Of a DNA stretch of 64,000 bases, positions 33,314 to 44,753 are shown piece after piece. How positions within the stretch are numbered: the stretch's first letter is position 1; each line of letters opens with the position of its first letter. The position numbers and the translations under genes are program-made. Under the pieces are notes generated by a model, which saw only the letters and a program-made list of their open reading frames with translations, searched no databases and was not told the DNA's origin. This DNA comes from Clarkia xantiana subsp. parviflora (taxonomy: Eukaryota; Streptophyta; Magnoliopsida; Myrtales; Onagraceae): contig JAPTYO010000027.1 in the NCBI GenBank assembly GCA_036873135.1, forward strand, positions 2,065,195-2,129,194. The letters are read 5' to 3'.

Positions 33314-33926
33314 TGATGTGCTCCAAGATGACAGTTCTTTGTACCCAAGTCCAGGTGTTGCTCCTACAAGTCGAAATGGTGCCCCAATCACTCGATTCAA
33401 GGCCCAAGTCACAAACATGGCCAATGGAGGGCCCAAAATGCTGCTGCAGATGCAAGAAGGCCCAAGAGACACTCAAGTTAATTAAAATTCAATGCTAATC
33501 CGCCCAACAACCAACCAACCTTGAGACGTGGGTTCTGAATTGATTTGCTTATGTTTTCTAGTATTTTCTTTCCAATAAAGGCTGCTCTCCATGCATGAGT
33601 TAGCCAATTTAAGTTTGAATTTCGTTTTTGCTGTAAAGAGCACTATATAAGCTCTATTATTATGTTATTTCCAGCAGCTTTGATGAATGAGATTATCGCC
33701 TCAGTGCACCCCCTTCTTATCTAAGCAATCTGATTTTTTAGTGGCGAAACCTATCCGATTATTATCCCTCATCCTTGAGTGTGGTGAATCAAACCCGGAC
33801 GTCTTTGCTTATGGCGAGTTATCTTATCAAGCATTGGTGAACGGTTCTACCATCCACCCTTCTCATCTTATCTGTTTCTGTCACTTTTATCGAATTCCCT
33901 TTGTGTCGACAAACCGAGGCACATCA
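33314..33926 (+). repeat. CRM-like 5' LTR
   Basis: 613 bp, TGATGTGC...GCACATCA, followed by TTTGGTATCAGAGC. TATA-like CACTATATAAGC is at about 33644. Confidence 0.9.
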
Positions 33927-34000
33927 TTTGGTATCAGAGCAAAGGTTAATCCTTCACTTCCGTAGAGAGAAATTCAAACATGTGAGGGAGTGTAAACGAA

Positions 34001-35176
34001 ATGTTTGGATTCAATTCATATACAGTTCCAGTGTCTCTTACATATGAACAAGCTCAGCTAGCTCTATGGCAGCGACACCAGGATGATCTACTTGAAGAAA
34101 TGGATCGAATGCGCGGATTACTTGGAAAGAAGAATTGTTTCAAATCGAAACCTGAGAAAAGGAGTCTCGGATTACCAGCAGCCTCGTGCCGAAGGAATCT
34201 CCAGGTCCAAGCCGGACCATCCGTTAAGGAGAAGAAGGTCACGACGCAGAAGTGCAACAAAAGGCATCAAGAGATGCTAAACGACCTTCATGAAATCATG
34301 AGGAATTCCATAAGTTCTGGATATAAGGGTTTTGTATCTACCAATCCCAAAGTGCAACCACCCCAAACTCAGATTACTACTGAGGTCAAATTTGCACGTG
34401 AAGAGATGAATCATGCGAATACATGAGTCTTTCTTGATGAAATTGAAGAAGAAACGATTTATGCAGATTCAGGAGACATTCTTGATTAAAGTGAGGATGC
34501 TATCGAAGAAGTCCAGACTTCCGACATTTCGTTTGAAGTAGAAGAAGCTGGGGATGTCGTTCCAACGAAGAACACCACCACCAACGATGAGGTTTGTGAT
34601 GTTCATGAAGAATTTTACCACAAAGTTTCCTCTACTAACATGGAGGGAATGACGCTGACCTTATCGATCCTCTCCAAGCCATACGAGTTGAAGTGGCTGA
34701 ATGACCAGAGCACTCTCCAAGGCGAGGTATGTGTCCCTCAACATGTTCGTCTTCCGTGTTCAATGGAAATGATGAATATGGATGGGCTGTTATATTGCGG
34801 TGTGGGTCCAGTGAGTGTCAATTATCTCATTTCCAATGAGCCGTGGCAGTATGATAAGGCTGTTGATATTGGGTTCGAGTGCTCAGTTGTTGATATAGTG
34901 GATCTGTTGTCAAGACTATTCAGCCCGCAAAAACCAAAATGCTGCCATATTCTACCCCACATGTCCTTTGCGTTCAAGAGCACTTGCTTGTTTCCTAAGG
35001 ACGAGAAGAAGATTGTTTTAGAAACACTCAGCCCACACGAGGTGCAGAAGGATGAAATTCAGAAAATCAATGACCAGAAGAAGGAGAGCTTGTTGGTGAC
35101 CACGAAGGAAATAGAAAGGATCTTGCTCATGTCCCACTTAGTTCTCGTCATGCTCATTAAAGAACGAGCAACTTAG
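34001..35176 (+). pseudogene. CRM-like gag/protease remnant
   Basis: 34001-34426 (MFGFNSYTVPVSL...RHQDDLLEEMDRMRGLL) looks like the start of gag without a zinc knuckle. 34640-35176 has KPYELKWLNDQ and the end NEPWQYDKAVDIGFE, which correspond to the C-terminal half of the CRM protease (the HPYKLQWL and GRPWQYD regions). The Asp-Ser-Gly active site is not found between them. The tail LSPHEVQKDEIQKINDQKKE is the usual linker to RT. So this segment is collapsed and cannot encode a working Gag or protease. Confidence 0.65.
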
Positions 35177-35203
35177 GAGGTACACTTTCTTCCTTCGCAA
35201 TTC

Positions 35204-36844
35204 ATGGCCCTAATTAAAGAGTTCAATGATGTATTTCCAGAGGAGCTGCCTGACGGACTTCCTCCGATTCGCGGGATTGAACATCAAACCGATCTCATTC
35301 CTGGTGCTACATTACCAAACCGACTTGCGTATAGGTGCAATCCCGACGAGGCCAAGGAGTTGCAGCGACAAGTGAATGAATTGTTGCAAAGGGGCTATGT
35401 TAGAGAATCCATGAGACCATGCTCAGTTCCAGCTCTTTTAGTACCAAAGAAGGATGGATCCATGAGGATGTGCGTGGATAGTCGTGCAATCTACAGGATA
35501 ACAGTGAAATATCGTTACCCCATTCCTCGACTTGACGATATGCTTGATGAGCTGCATGGTTCCAAGGTGTTTTCGAAGATCGATCTGAAAAGTGGATATC
35601 ATCAAAATCGTATGAAGGAAGGGGACGAATGGAAGACAGCCTTCAAGACGAAGCATGGCCTCTACGAGTGGATGGTTATGCCATTCGGATTGTCAAATGC
35701 ACCTAGCACGTTCATGAGATTGATGAACCATGTGTTACGTAAGTTCAATGGCCGATTTGTTGTTGTTTACTTTGACGACATTTTGATATATAGTAAGAAT
35801 CTTGAAGAGCATGCTGAACACCTCCGACAAGTGTTTGAAGTCCTAAGGCAGGAGAAGCTATTTGGCAACCTTAAGAAGTGTCGCTTCTGCAAGGATCGAG
35901 TTACTTTCCTCGGATATGTCATCTCCCAGCACGGTGTCGAAGTTGATGAGGAAAAGATCAATGCCATCAGAGATTGGCCCACGCCTACAACCATCTCTGA
36001 AATACGTAGCTTCCATGGATTAGCATCATTTTACCAGAGGTTTTTGAAGAATTTTAGTAGCGTACTAGCTCCGTTAACCGAGTGTATGAAGAAGGAGGCC
36101 GAGTTGAAATGGACAGAGGCAGCACAACGCAGCTTTGAACTCATCAAGGAGAAGCTGAGTACCGATCCTGTTTTGGCATTGCCCGACTTCTCAAAAACAT
36201 TTGAAGTCGAGTGTGATGCCTCGGGGATCGGAATTGGAGCTGTTTTGATTCAAGAGAAGCGCCCTATTGCCTACTTCAGTGAAAAGTTGAGTGGTTCCTG
36301 CCTAAACTACTCGACATACGACAAGGAGTTCTATGCATTGATCCGGGAACTCGAGACATGGCAGCATTACTTACTCCCCAAGGAGTTTTTCATCCACACC
36401 GATCATGAGTCCTTGAAGCACTTGAAGGGTCAGGCCAAGCTGAACAGGAGGCATGCAAAATGGATCGAGTTCCTTGAAGCATTTCCTTATGTCATCAAGT
36501 ACAAGCAAGGGAACGTCAACGTAGTGGCTGATGCTTTATCTCGGAGGTATGCATTAGCGTCCCTTATGAATGCTAAACTGTTGGGGTTTGAGATGATTAA
36601 GCATCAATATGTGGAGGATCTAGATTTCTCGTTTGTTTATCTATCTTGTGAAAATGGAGCCGTTGATGGTTATTTTAAGCATGATGGCTACTTGTATAAG
36701 TTTGATAAGTTGTACATACCGGCTGGTTCCATTCGAGAGCTTTTGGTGAGAGAAGCACATGGAGGTGGATTGGCTGGTCACTTTGGAGAAAAGAAGACAT
36801 TGGCAGCACTACAGGAACACTTTTTCTGGCCTAGGATGATCTGA
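35204..36844 (+). CDS. pol: CRM-like reverse transcriptase, RNase H and start of integrase
   Basis: A 546-codon open frame. The RT has [63 protein letters not shown] and the catalytic YFDDILIYS. The RNase H has [52 protein letters not shown] and the final [10 protein letters not shown]. The integrase zinc-finger region starts at [20 protein letters not shown]. The frame ends at TGA 36842-36844 in WPRMI-stop, where the family has Arg, so it is a nonsense mutation. The first residues of the frame belong to the linker; the true polyprotein starts upstream. Confidence 0.85.
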   Translation: MALIKEFNDVFPEELPDGLPPIRGIEHQTDLIPGATLPNRLAYRCNPDEAKELQRQVNELLQRGYVRESMRPCSVPALLVPKKDGSMRMCVDSRAIYRITVKYRYPIPRLDDMLDELHGSKVFSKIDLKSGYHQNRMKEGDEWKTAFKTKHGLYEWMVMPFGLSNAPSTFMRLMNHVLRKFNGRFVVVYFDDILIYSKNLEEHAEHLRQVFEVLRQEKLFGNLKKCRFCKDRVTFLGYVISQHGVEVDEEKINAIRDWPTPTTISEIRSFHGLASFYQRFLKNFSSVLAPLTECMKKEAELKWTEAAQRSFELIKEKLSTDPVLALPDFSKTFEVECDASGIGIGAVLIQEKRPIAYFSEKLSGSCLNYSTYDKEFYALIRELETWQHYLLPKEFFIHTDHESLKHLKGQAKLNRRHAKWIEFLEAFPYVIKYKQGNVNVVADALSRRYALASLMNAKLLGFEMIKHQYVEDLDFSFVYLSCENGAVDGYFKHDGYLYKFDKLYIPAGSIRELLVREAHGGGLAGHFGEKKTLAALQEHFFWPRMI

Positions 36845-37873
36845 GATGTGCATCGCATCATTGAATGGTGTGTCACTTGCAAGATGGCCAAAAGCAAGGA
36901 GAATCATCATGGCCTCTACATGGCATTACCCGTTCCAGATCAGCCGTTGATTGATGTAAGCATGGACTTCGTGCTTGCCCTGCCTCGGACTCAGGGATGA
37001 AATGACTCTATCTTTGTGGTGGTGGACCGATTCTCAAAGATGGCACATTTCATCCCATGTCGGAAATCTGATGATGCCTCTCATGTTGCTGACTTGTTCT
37101 TCAAAGAAGTGGTGATAATGCACGGTGTTCCTAAGAGTATTGTCTCCGAACGTGATTCCAAGTTCTTAAGCTACTTCTGGAAAACTCTTTGGGCAAAGCT
37201 GGGAACTAAACTACTTTTCAGCACCACGTGTCATCCCCAAACCGACGGCCAAACTGAGGTGGTAAGAACTGTTGTAAGTAAGAACTTGAGGGCCTGGGAT
37301 AAATGTCTTGCACATGTTGAATTTGCTTATAATCGGAGTGTTCATGGCACAACCAAGAGGACTCCTTTCGAGGTGGTGTATGGATTCAACCCACAGAAGC
37401 CCATGGACCTGACACCACTTCCAATCAAAGATCGAGTTTGTGTTGATGGAAAGAAGAGAGCTGAAGAGATCAAGGCGATGCACGAGAAGGTGAAGCAAGA
37501 AATCGAGCGAAAGAATGCAAAGTACGCTCAAGCTGCCAATAAGGGGAGGAAACAAGTCTATTTCCAGCCAGGTGAGCTCGTGTGGATTCATCTTCGAAAA
37601 GAGTGATTTCCAAACAAGCGTAAGAACAAGCTGATGCCAAGATCAGATGGTCCTTTCCGTGTGATTGAGAAGGTGAATGACAATGCATACAAGGTTGAGC
37701 TGCCTGATAGCTATAATGTGTCTGCTACCTTCAATGTGAGGGACTTGGCACCGTATTTAGAAGACACCGATGATCTGCATTTGAGGTCAAATCCTTTCCA
37801 ACCAGGGGAGGATGATGTGCTCCAAGATGACAGTTCTTTGTACCCAAGCCCAGGTGTTGCTCCTACATGTTGA
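36845..37873 (+). pseudogene. int: CRM-like integrase and C-terminal tail running into the LTR
   Basis: In the same frame after the stop: CxxC of the zinc finger (EWCVTCKMAKSKENHHGL), then SMDFVLALPRTQG, a second TGA (36998-37000), [30 protein letters not shown] with the second Asp, and [14 protein letters not shown] with the Glu. A third TGA is at 37604-37606, then [19 protein letters not shown] and [10 protein letters not shown]. The frame crosses the LTR start at 37813 and stops at 37873. No chromodomain is visible. Confidence 0.8.
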
Positions 37874-38425
37874 AATGGTGGCCCAATCACTCGATCCAAG
37901 GCCCAAGTCACAAACATGGCCAATGGAGGGCCCAAAATGCTGCTGCAGATGCAAGAAGGCCCAAGAGACACTCAAGTCAATTAGCATTCAATGCTAATCC
38001 GCCCAACAACCAACCAACCTTGAGACTTGGGTTCTGAATATATTTGCTTATGTTTTCTAGTATTTGCTTTCCAATAAAGGCTGCTCTCCATGCATGAGTT
38101 AGCCAATTTAAGTTTGAATTTCGTTTTTGCTGTAAAGAGCACTATGTAAGCTCTATTATTATGTTATTTCCAGCAGGTTTGATGAATGAGTTTATTGCCT
38201 TAGTGCATCCCCTTCTTATCTAAGCAATCTGATTGTTTAGTGACGAAACCTATATGATTCTTATCCCTCATCCTTGAGTGTGGCGAATCAAACCCGGGCG
38301 TCTTTGCTTGTGGCGAGTTATCTTATCAAGCATTGGTGAACGGTTCTACCATCCACCCTTCTCATCTTACCCGTTTCTGTCACTTTTATCCAATTCACTT
38401 TGTGTCGACAAACCGAGGCACATCA
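37813..38425 (+). repeat. CRM-like 3' LTR
   Basis: 613 bp, same ends as the left LTR, followed by GCCGG and the LARD sequence TACAGCTCGG. Confidence 0.9.
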
Positions 38426-38430
38426 GCCGG

Positions 38431-39090
38431 TACAGCTCGGTAAACCACATTGTCGGGAACCTATCAGTGGAACCTACCTTGTAGAGCAAAGCCACACATT
38501 TTTTTACCCTCTAACATGTTGTATTTTATCCGTGTTTTTTTTTTGTTGTAAAAAAGAGTTGTCAGGAAAACTATAAGTTTTTTTTTTTAAATTGTGTAAC
38601 TTTTATTCTCGTGCATTCATCTAACTGCATTTAAAAAAAAAAACTTTTTCAGCTAAGTAATCGGTCATTTAGAAATTTTCTTTCCGAACATGCATTTTGT
38701 ATGCATTGTTTTTTTTTTTTAAAAAAAAACCTCTTACCTGATTTTTTTTTTTTTATTTCAAACTTGCGTTTCATACGCATTATTTTTTTCTTTAAAAAAC
38801 TCTTCAGGTAAGTTGTGATTTTGGTTAGCGCGTCCCGCATGCAAAAAAAACATTTTAGAAAAAATTGTAATTCCTCTTTAGCTACTGGAGCTTCTAATTT
38901 CAAACGTGCATTCCTTATGTATCATTTAAAAAACTTTTTATCTGAACTGTTTTATTTTTAATAATGCATCCAATATGCATTAATTTTAAAAGAAACTTTT
39001 TAGATAAATCTTAAGCTCTCTTAGTTTTAGGGCTTTTTGTTTAAAAAATCTGTTTACCTGATTTTTTTTTAAAGATGTGCATCTCATATG
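38431..39090 (+). repeat. LARD-A internal region, ATGCAT-rich degenerate repeats (continues 55584-56100)
   Basis: Interrupted by the hAT-like insertion. Degenerate units with CATCTCATATGCATTATT, poly-A runs, TTTTCAGGTAAGTTGTA and AGCTATTAGAGCTTCTAA. The same pattern, uninterrupted, is seen at 59180-61100 in copy B. Confidence 0.7.
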
Positions 39091-41950
39091 CAGGGACGAA
39101 GCCAGAAATATTTTTCAGAGGGGGCAAACTTACTTAGATAATATAAATAATAATTTTATGAAAACATATAAAAAATTTATTACACAAAAAATTAAATGAT
39201 GTAATTTTGAATGATACGATACCTTTCTTTGACAATTTTAACATATTAAACATATTTAAAAAAATTATAATATTAAGTCATTGTTTTTTTAATGTATTTA
39301 TATTTGCATTGTAGGTAAAATCTCTATTTTTTATGAATAATATTTGTTAAGAAGTTGTAAACAGAAATACTTAACATGTATATATTTTTCTTCTTCAGTT
39401 TAATTGTAAAAAATACGAATTTCTCCTAGTTATTTTTGTCAAAACTACAAATTTAGAATTATTTGTACACATAAAAATTTGATTTTTTTTTCAATGAAAT
39501 AATACTTTTAGTTTGGCAAAATAAATTATAGCTTTCAAGTGTTCAGACTATATTGTTAAGCAAAATATTGTTTTTTTTCATATTTTATATGCGGTTTTTT
39601 TTTTTTTTGCTAACATATGCGGTTCTAGTTTTTTTGGCTAGATAAGTTGGGAAATAAATAAATAAAATTGAAGAGAGTTGTGATTTTTTTAGATAAATAA
39701 ATAAAAATAAAGAAATTTGGGCCTTTTCTTGGTCGAAGAGGAAGAATCCAGACTCGAGAGTTATGTGGAAGCTTTATTTATTATTATTTGCCACATGTCC
39801 ATATCTAACGGCCACTAGAGAAAAAGAAAATAATTTTTTTTCCAATTTCTCTCTCCTAATAATGGGTTCATCTTCAACCTTTCTAGTTTCTACCTTGTTA
39901 TCCAAAGGACGAGCTGGTTGTGTCCCCATTCTCTGTCACCTATTCCTGTCGCATTACTAATAGCCCTACACGTGTCTTTTATTTTCTCTCTCTTCGATTT
40001 CTTTTTTTTTTTTTTTAATTACGGTTTCCACTTACCGGCCACCGGAGTCTACACACTACAACACGCACTCTATCCAATTTCTAAATCGAGTGCAGCAGTT
40101 TGATTTTTTTTTTTTTATAATTATTATAGTTACCACTTACCACACATACAAACAAAGTAGAAGAGCACTTTTATGTATTATTATTATAATAATATATAAT
40201 ATAACTTTTAGGATATATATTATATATAATAAATATATATAGTTTGATTATACATCTTTACGTGTGTATATATTTATATATGTTAACCCCGACCTCGACT
40301 ACGATGTTTTTTAACTAAAAATACTAATTATATATATATATATATATTATACTTCTATATAGTATCTTCTAGCAATATATTTTTTAAATAAAATATACTA
40401 AAATTATATATATATATATATATATTATTCTTCTTTATAGTATTTTTTTAGCAATATATAATAAGACTATATCAGTAAACTACAGATATAATATTTTCTA
40501 GCAATATATAATAAGACTATTAATAATCTACAAAAATAAACTATAATCCTACATTATATATAGGGTAAAGTACCGTGGACAATTTTGTTTATTTCTACCT
40601 CTTTGTGGTTAAATTCTCTGATAATTCGACAGAACAACAACAACTAAGTCTAAGGTAAGTGTTTTTAAACTTTACAATAATTTTGTATTATGTTAATTAA
40701 TTGTCATAATTATTTTTTTTAACAAAGAAACATAAAATATACGATGATTCTGAATAAAATTTATTTAAAAAAATAATACGAACAAGAGATGAAGGTACTC
40801 AATTACGTATTTTGAATATTTTTATAGGTGATGGAAAGACAAAGCAATTTTGAAAAGCTTGAGAATCAATCTTGTAGAAGACTTGATTTTGATTTAGTAT
40901 CGAGTGAACCATTAATCGAAGAAAATGCAAATCATACTAATGCGGCTAATGTTGAACATGATCAAGATGGTGGGAGTCCGATTCATTGTAATGTTTCAGA
41001 AGAATTGATACCAAAAATTGGTATGGAGTTCACTGATGAGCAAGAAGCATTTGATTTCTACAATAGATATGCTAAAGAAGTTGGATTTAGTATCCGCAGA
41101 AGTAAAGGGCACAAAGATATTTATGGAAGATGGACACATCGAATGTTTGTTTGCTCATGTGAAGGCACGCGGAGTAACGATAAAAGAGATGTAAAAAGTC
41201 ATCAGCGTGAAACACGGTTCAATTGCCAAGCTCAACTGAAACTGAAGATCAACAATAGTAATAGTAAGCTCCATGTAAGTAATTTTGTTGCTGAACATTC
41301 ACATGTCTTGCCTTCCCCTAAAAAGCGCATATTTTTGAGGTCCCACAGAAATATTACTTCTATACAAAAGTTTGAAGCTGAACTAGCCGACAGTTCAGGA
41401 ATTGCTCCAAAAGCTAGTATAGAATTAATGTCAAGACGGGTAGGTGGACTAAAAAATCTTGGTTTTATCCCAGATGACTACCACAATTACTTGAGGAAAA
41501 AAAGAACTGAAGATGTCAAAGTTGGGGATACTGGAGGTTTAATGGAATATCTGCAAAAGATGCAATTGGATGATACTAATTTTTCTTATGCCATACAAGT
41601 AGACATTGATGATCTCATTACAAATATTTTCTGGGCGGACGGACGTATGAAAAGTGATTATGACTACTTCGGTGATGTAGTATGTCTAGATACAACATAT
41701 AAGAAATATAAAGATGGAAGACCACTCGCATTATTTGTTGGTATTAACCACCATAAGCAAACTATATTTTTTGGATCAGCTTTATTGTACGATGAAACTA
41801 GTGCTACGTTTAAGTGGTTGTTCAATACCTTTGTCCAAGTGATGTCAGGAAAAAAATCAAAAACCATTATTACAGATCAAGATGCAGCCATGGCAAGTGC
41901 ATTAGGAGATAGCTGGCCTGAAACTCACCACAGATTATGTATATGGCATA

Positions 41951-42873
41951 TGTTTCGACCAGGTTATTGCGGGTTGCCCGCTGAATAACCCGTCGAAGTC
42001 TTCGGGTTGGGTGCGAGCCAAGTCCGTTCTCTAAAGTCGCGTGCAGGCCTTAGCTTCGTCTTCTGAACGGCGGTAAGTCCTTTGGGCTCTCTGGAAGATC
42101 GTCTGTCTGCCCCTGCGAAAGGAGCATTACCAAGCAGTCCCCGTGGAGAGGGGGGGGGGGTGCTTGGTGCGCTCGCTCCGACGATCAACATTAGTCGGCT
42201 TCTAGAGAGAGAAAGAGAGGGTTTTCTAGAGAGAAGTCAGAGCTTTTCCCATTCTCACCCAAAGTGACTTTTGAATTGACTTGAAAATGTTTATCCCCAA
42301 GGTGGCTATTTATAGGCAACCTTGGACCGTAAACCGGTTTTGACCCGGTTCGATGTGGAAATGTGAACCGGGATGCAGGGGAGAGCTTTGGGAAAAGGAC
42401 TCTGACGCGCGTCTCAGGCGGCTGTCACGAGCGGGACGCGCGCGCCTTCGAAACATAGGTCTCGGACACATAGGAGTTAGTTAAAAATCGAGTCTCCTAT
42501 ACGTTCGGGACGAAATGGGGGGTGTACGCGACACCCCCCGGGTGTTGAGCTTACCCGGAATTTTCCGGGTAAGCCTAGCTTACCCGGAAAGTCTCCTATA
42601 CGTTCGGGACGAAATGGGGGGTGTACGCGACACCCCCCGGGTGTTGAGCTTACCCGGAATTCCGGGTAAGCCTAGGCTTAGCTTACCCGGAAATTCCGGG
42701 TAAGCTTAGCTTACCCGGAATTTTCCGGGTAAGCCCCCCGGGGATGTCGGGCAAGTTCGCGACTTGCCCGGTTTCCCCCGGTTAGCTCGAAATTGGGGAA
42801 TCGTAAAGGGTCTTGCGCGTGTATGAGGTCCGAATAATTAAGACCGAGCCCGAATCATGCGTATGTCCATCAC
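41951..42873 (-). repeat. Tat-C 3' LTR, enlarged by palindrome duplication
   Basis: 923 bp against 786 bp for its partner. The extra length is a tandem copy of the segment from GTCTCCTATACGTTCGGG to the CTTACCCGGAATT palindromes (42497-42740). The TATA box on the minus strand is at about 42308. Confidence 0.9.
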
Positions 42874-44753
42874 TTGCCCCCGAGTTAAACAACGGCTTGA
42901 CCTTTGTTTAACTCTATTCTAAGATAGGGTATACGCGTGATTCGGGTCGTCTGCTCACCTTGAGTTTTGACCTACCAAGGGTGGATACGCGCGGCTCAGG
43001 CGAATTCCGTGTCTTAGTTTTTTGAGGTGGTCATGCTTGACAACTGCACAAAGGGTTAGTAGCACAACGGACTACAAGTAATATGGAAAATGTGATTGTT
43101 TGGAGAATTAAGGCGCGAGCGCACATGAAATCTTTCGGGTTTGAAAGGTGATCAAATAAACATGGAAGGCTCTTGTTACGACTAATTGTACCAAAATGAT
43201 AATAAACCATGAAAATTTTGGCAAAACGTTTTCCATGCAGTGTGATGGTTTCCGGGAGCCCGTCGTCCGAGACGGCCGTCTTGACGGCGAGGCGACGGTT
43301 TTAGTGAATGATGCAATGCCGGGTTTGGAAAATCACATGTGACAGGCGTAATACGACAAATCATAAACATAGCGTTTTCAAAAAGTTGAAACCATTTGAA
43401 ATGACTTAGTTAAATTTAGCTAAGTCATTTGACGGTGAAAACCCAAGCTATCAACAATTTTACAAAATGAAGGGTGGATGAGAGTATACCTCTTGGATGT
43501 ATGGTACTTACTGTGTTGTGTAGTCCACCTCCTTCATGATAGTTTATAAAACTATCAACATTTGAATTGGTTGTGGTGAGAGTTTTGGAGGGGCTAAGGT
43601 AGTGATTTTAGGAATTCACTTTAGGGTGCTAGTGAGACCCCATTTCGGCCGGCCACCACCAGGAGTACCACCGGCGAGGTCAGGGCGGCCCAGCGGCGGC
43701 GAGGCGGCGGCGACAGCGGCGGGAGCGGCGGCGGTAGCGGACGGCGGCTGCATCATTCGCGGGTCGATTTCGAGCTCAATTTGACCCGTTTTCGAGTCCT
43801 TCTTGTCGCGTATCGATTGGTAACGTCCTCCCCTCCCTTTTCTTGATGTTAATTAGATCTTTAGGGCTGCACATTTGAATTTCAATAAGGTGCATGGAAG
43901 GTGTTCGATGAAATGCCTAAGTGAAATTTTGGCTTGATTTTCAAAACTTGTTTTTGGCTAAGCTCTAAATGTAGATAGATAGAGTTAAGGATAGTGAACT
44001 CCCTTTGTGAAGAGGTCCCTAGGTTCCGACCACCCGGGGGGAATCGTGGAGGTTCAAAGTTGGACTTATTCGAGCGAAAAGTTCGAGCCTTTGTATCTTG
44101 ATACGGGTGGCTTGATATGATGTCCCCTATGGTGATAATGCCCCCTTGATTGTTTGTGAGTGGATAACCATGCCCCCGGAGTTTAGATGATTGCGTGGTA
44201 GTTCGCGTTCATTAGTGGCTTAGTTGACCTGAGTGTTCCTCGGATTGCTCGGGGAAGAGTAAGTCTCCCCGTGACATGTAATAGGCTTGCTTAAGTGCAT
44301 TTGATCTGCTTGTATGTGCCCCCGGAGCCTTGAGCCGTTTTTGGGATAAAATTTGATCGAAATGTGGTCGGATGGCATTTTGGTAATTATAACCAACTTT
44401 GCATGTCTTTGATTTCTTTAGTTCTTGAACTTGTCGCTTTGTAGAGCGCTTGAATACCTGTGTCACATTGCACAAATGTATGAAAATTTGATTAGTAGGT
44501 GGCCTAGGCCTTTGATGAGCGTAAGGATTTTTGACTCCCGAGCGGGAGGGTCCCTAGCTGTTTGCTCGCGGACAGTTGGTCCGTTGGGTTGGATCTCCTT
44601 GCAAAGGACTTTGATGAATGTGGTTGATGTGTTGCCTTGGTTTTTGATTGAGTTGTGTATGGTTTTTGCAGGGCTTGGTTGACAGGCTTGCAGGCGCACG
44701 ACTTTGATATTTAGAGTGTTCCTGATAGGAAACGGTTTCTGCTTCTTCGCACA
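42874..44753. other. Tat-C polypurine tract and upstream region of the antisense gene
   Basis: CTTGCCCCCGAG at 42874-42885 is the polypurine tract on the minus strand. The rest has no convincing coding sequence. A GC-rich block (about 43645-43760, GGCGGC repeats) and an AG acceptor at about 44670 before the ATG could be promoter and 5' UTR intron of the antisense gene (inference). Confidence 0.5.

Larger units (their letters stand above)
33314..38425 (+). mobile_element. CRM-like chromovirus (Ty3/gypsy) inserted in LARD-A
   Basis: Two LTRs of 613 bp begin TGATGTGC and end GCACATCA, with about 30 differences between them by eye. The target duplication is GCCGG (33309-33313 and 38426-38430). 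The primer site TGGTATCAGAGC is at 33929, and a purine run GGGGAGGA precedes the right LTR. The RT and RNase H match the CRM (centromeric) branch of chromoviruses by motif, and the pol end runs into the LTR, as reported for CRM elements. Gag and the protease core are largely missing and there are three nonsense codons. Confidence 0.85.

Noticed and set aside
39918..40103. Matching open frames MCPHSLSPIPVALL at 39918 (plus) and 54973-55380 (minus)
   Set aside because: They are translations of the two MULE terminal inverted repeats, not genes.
43602..43784. Alanine/glycine-rich 60-codon frame
   Set aside because: GGC-repeat composition upstream of the Tat-C antisense gene; more likely leader or promoter sequence.
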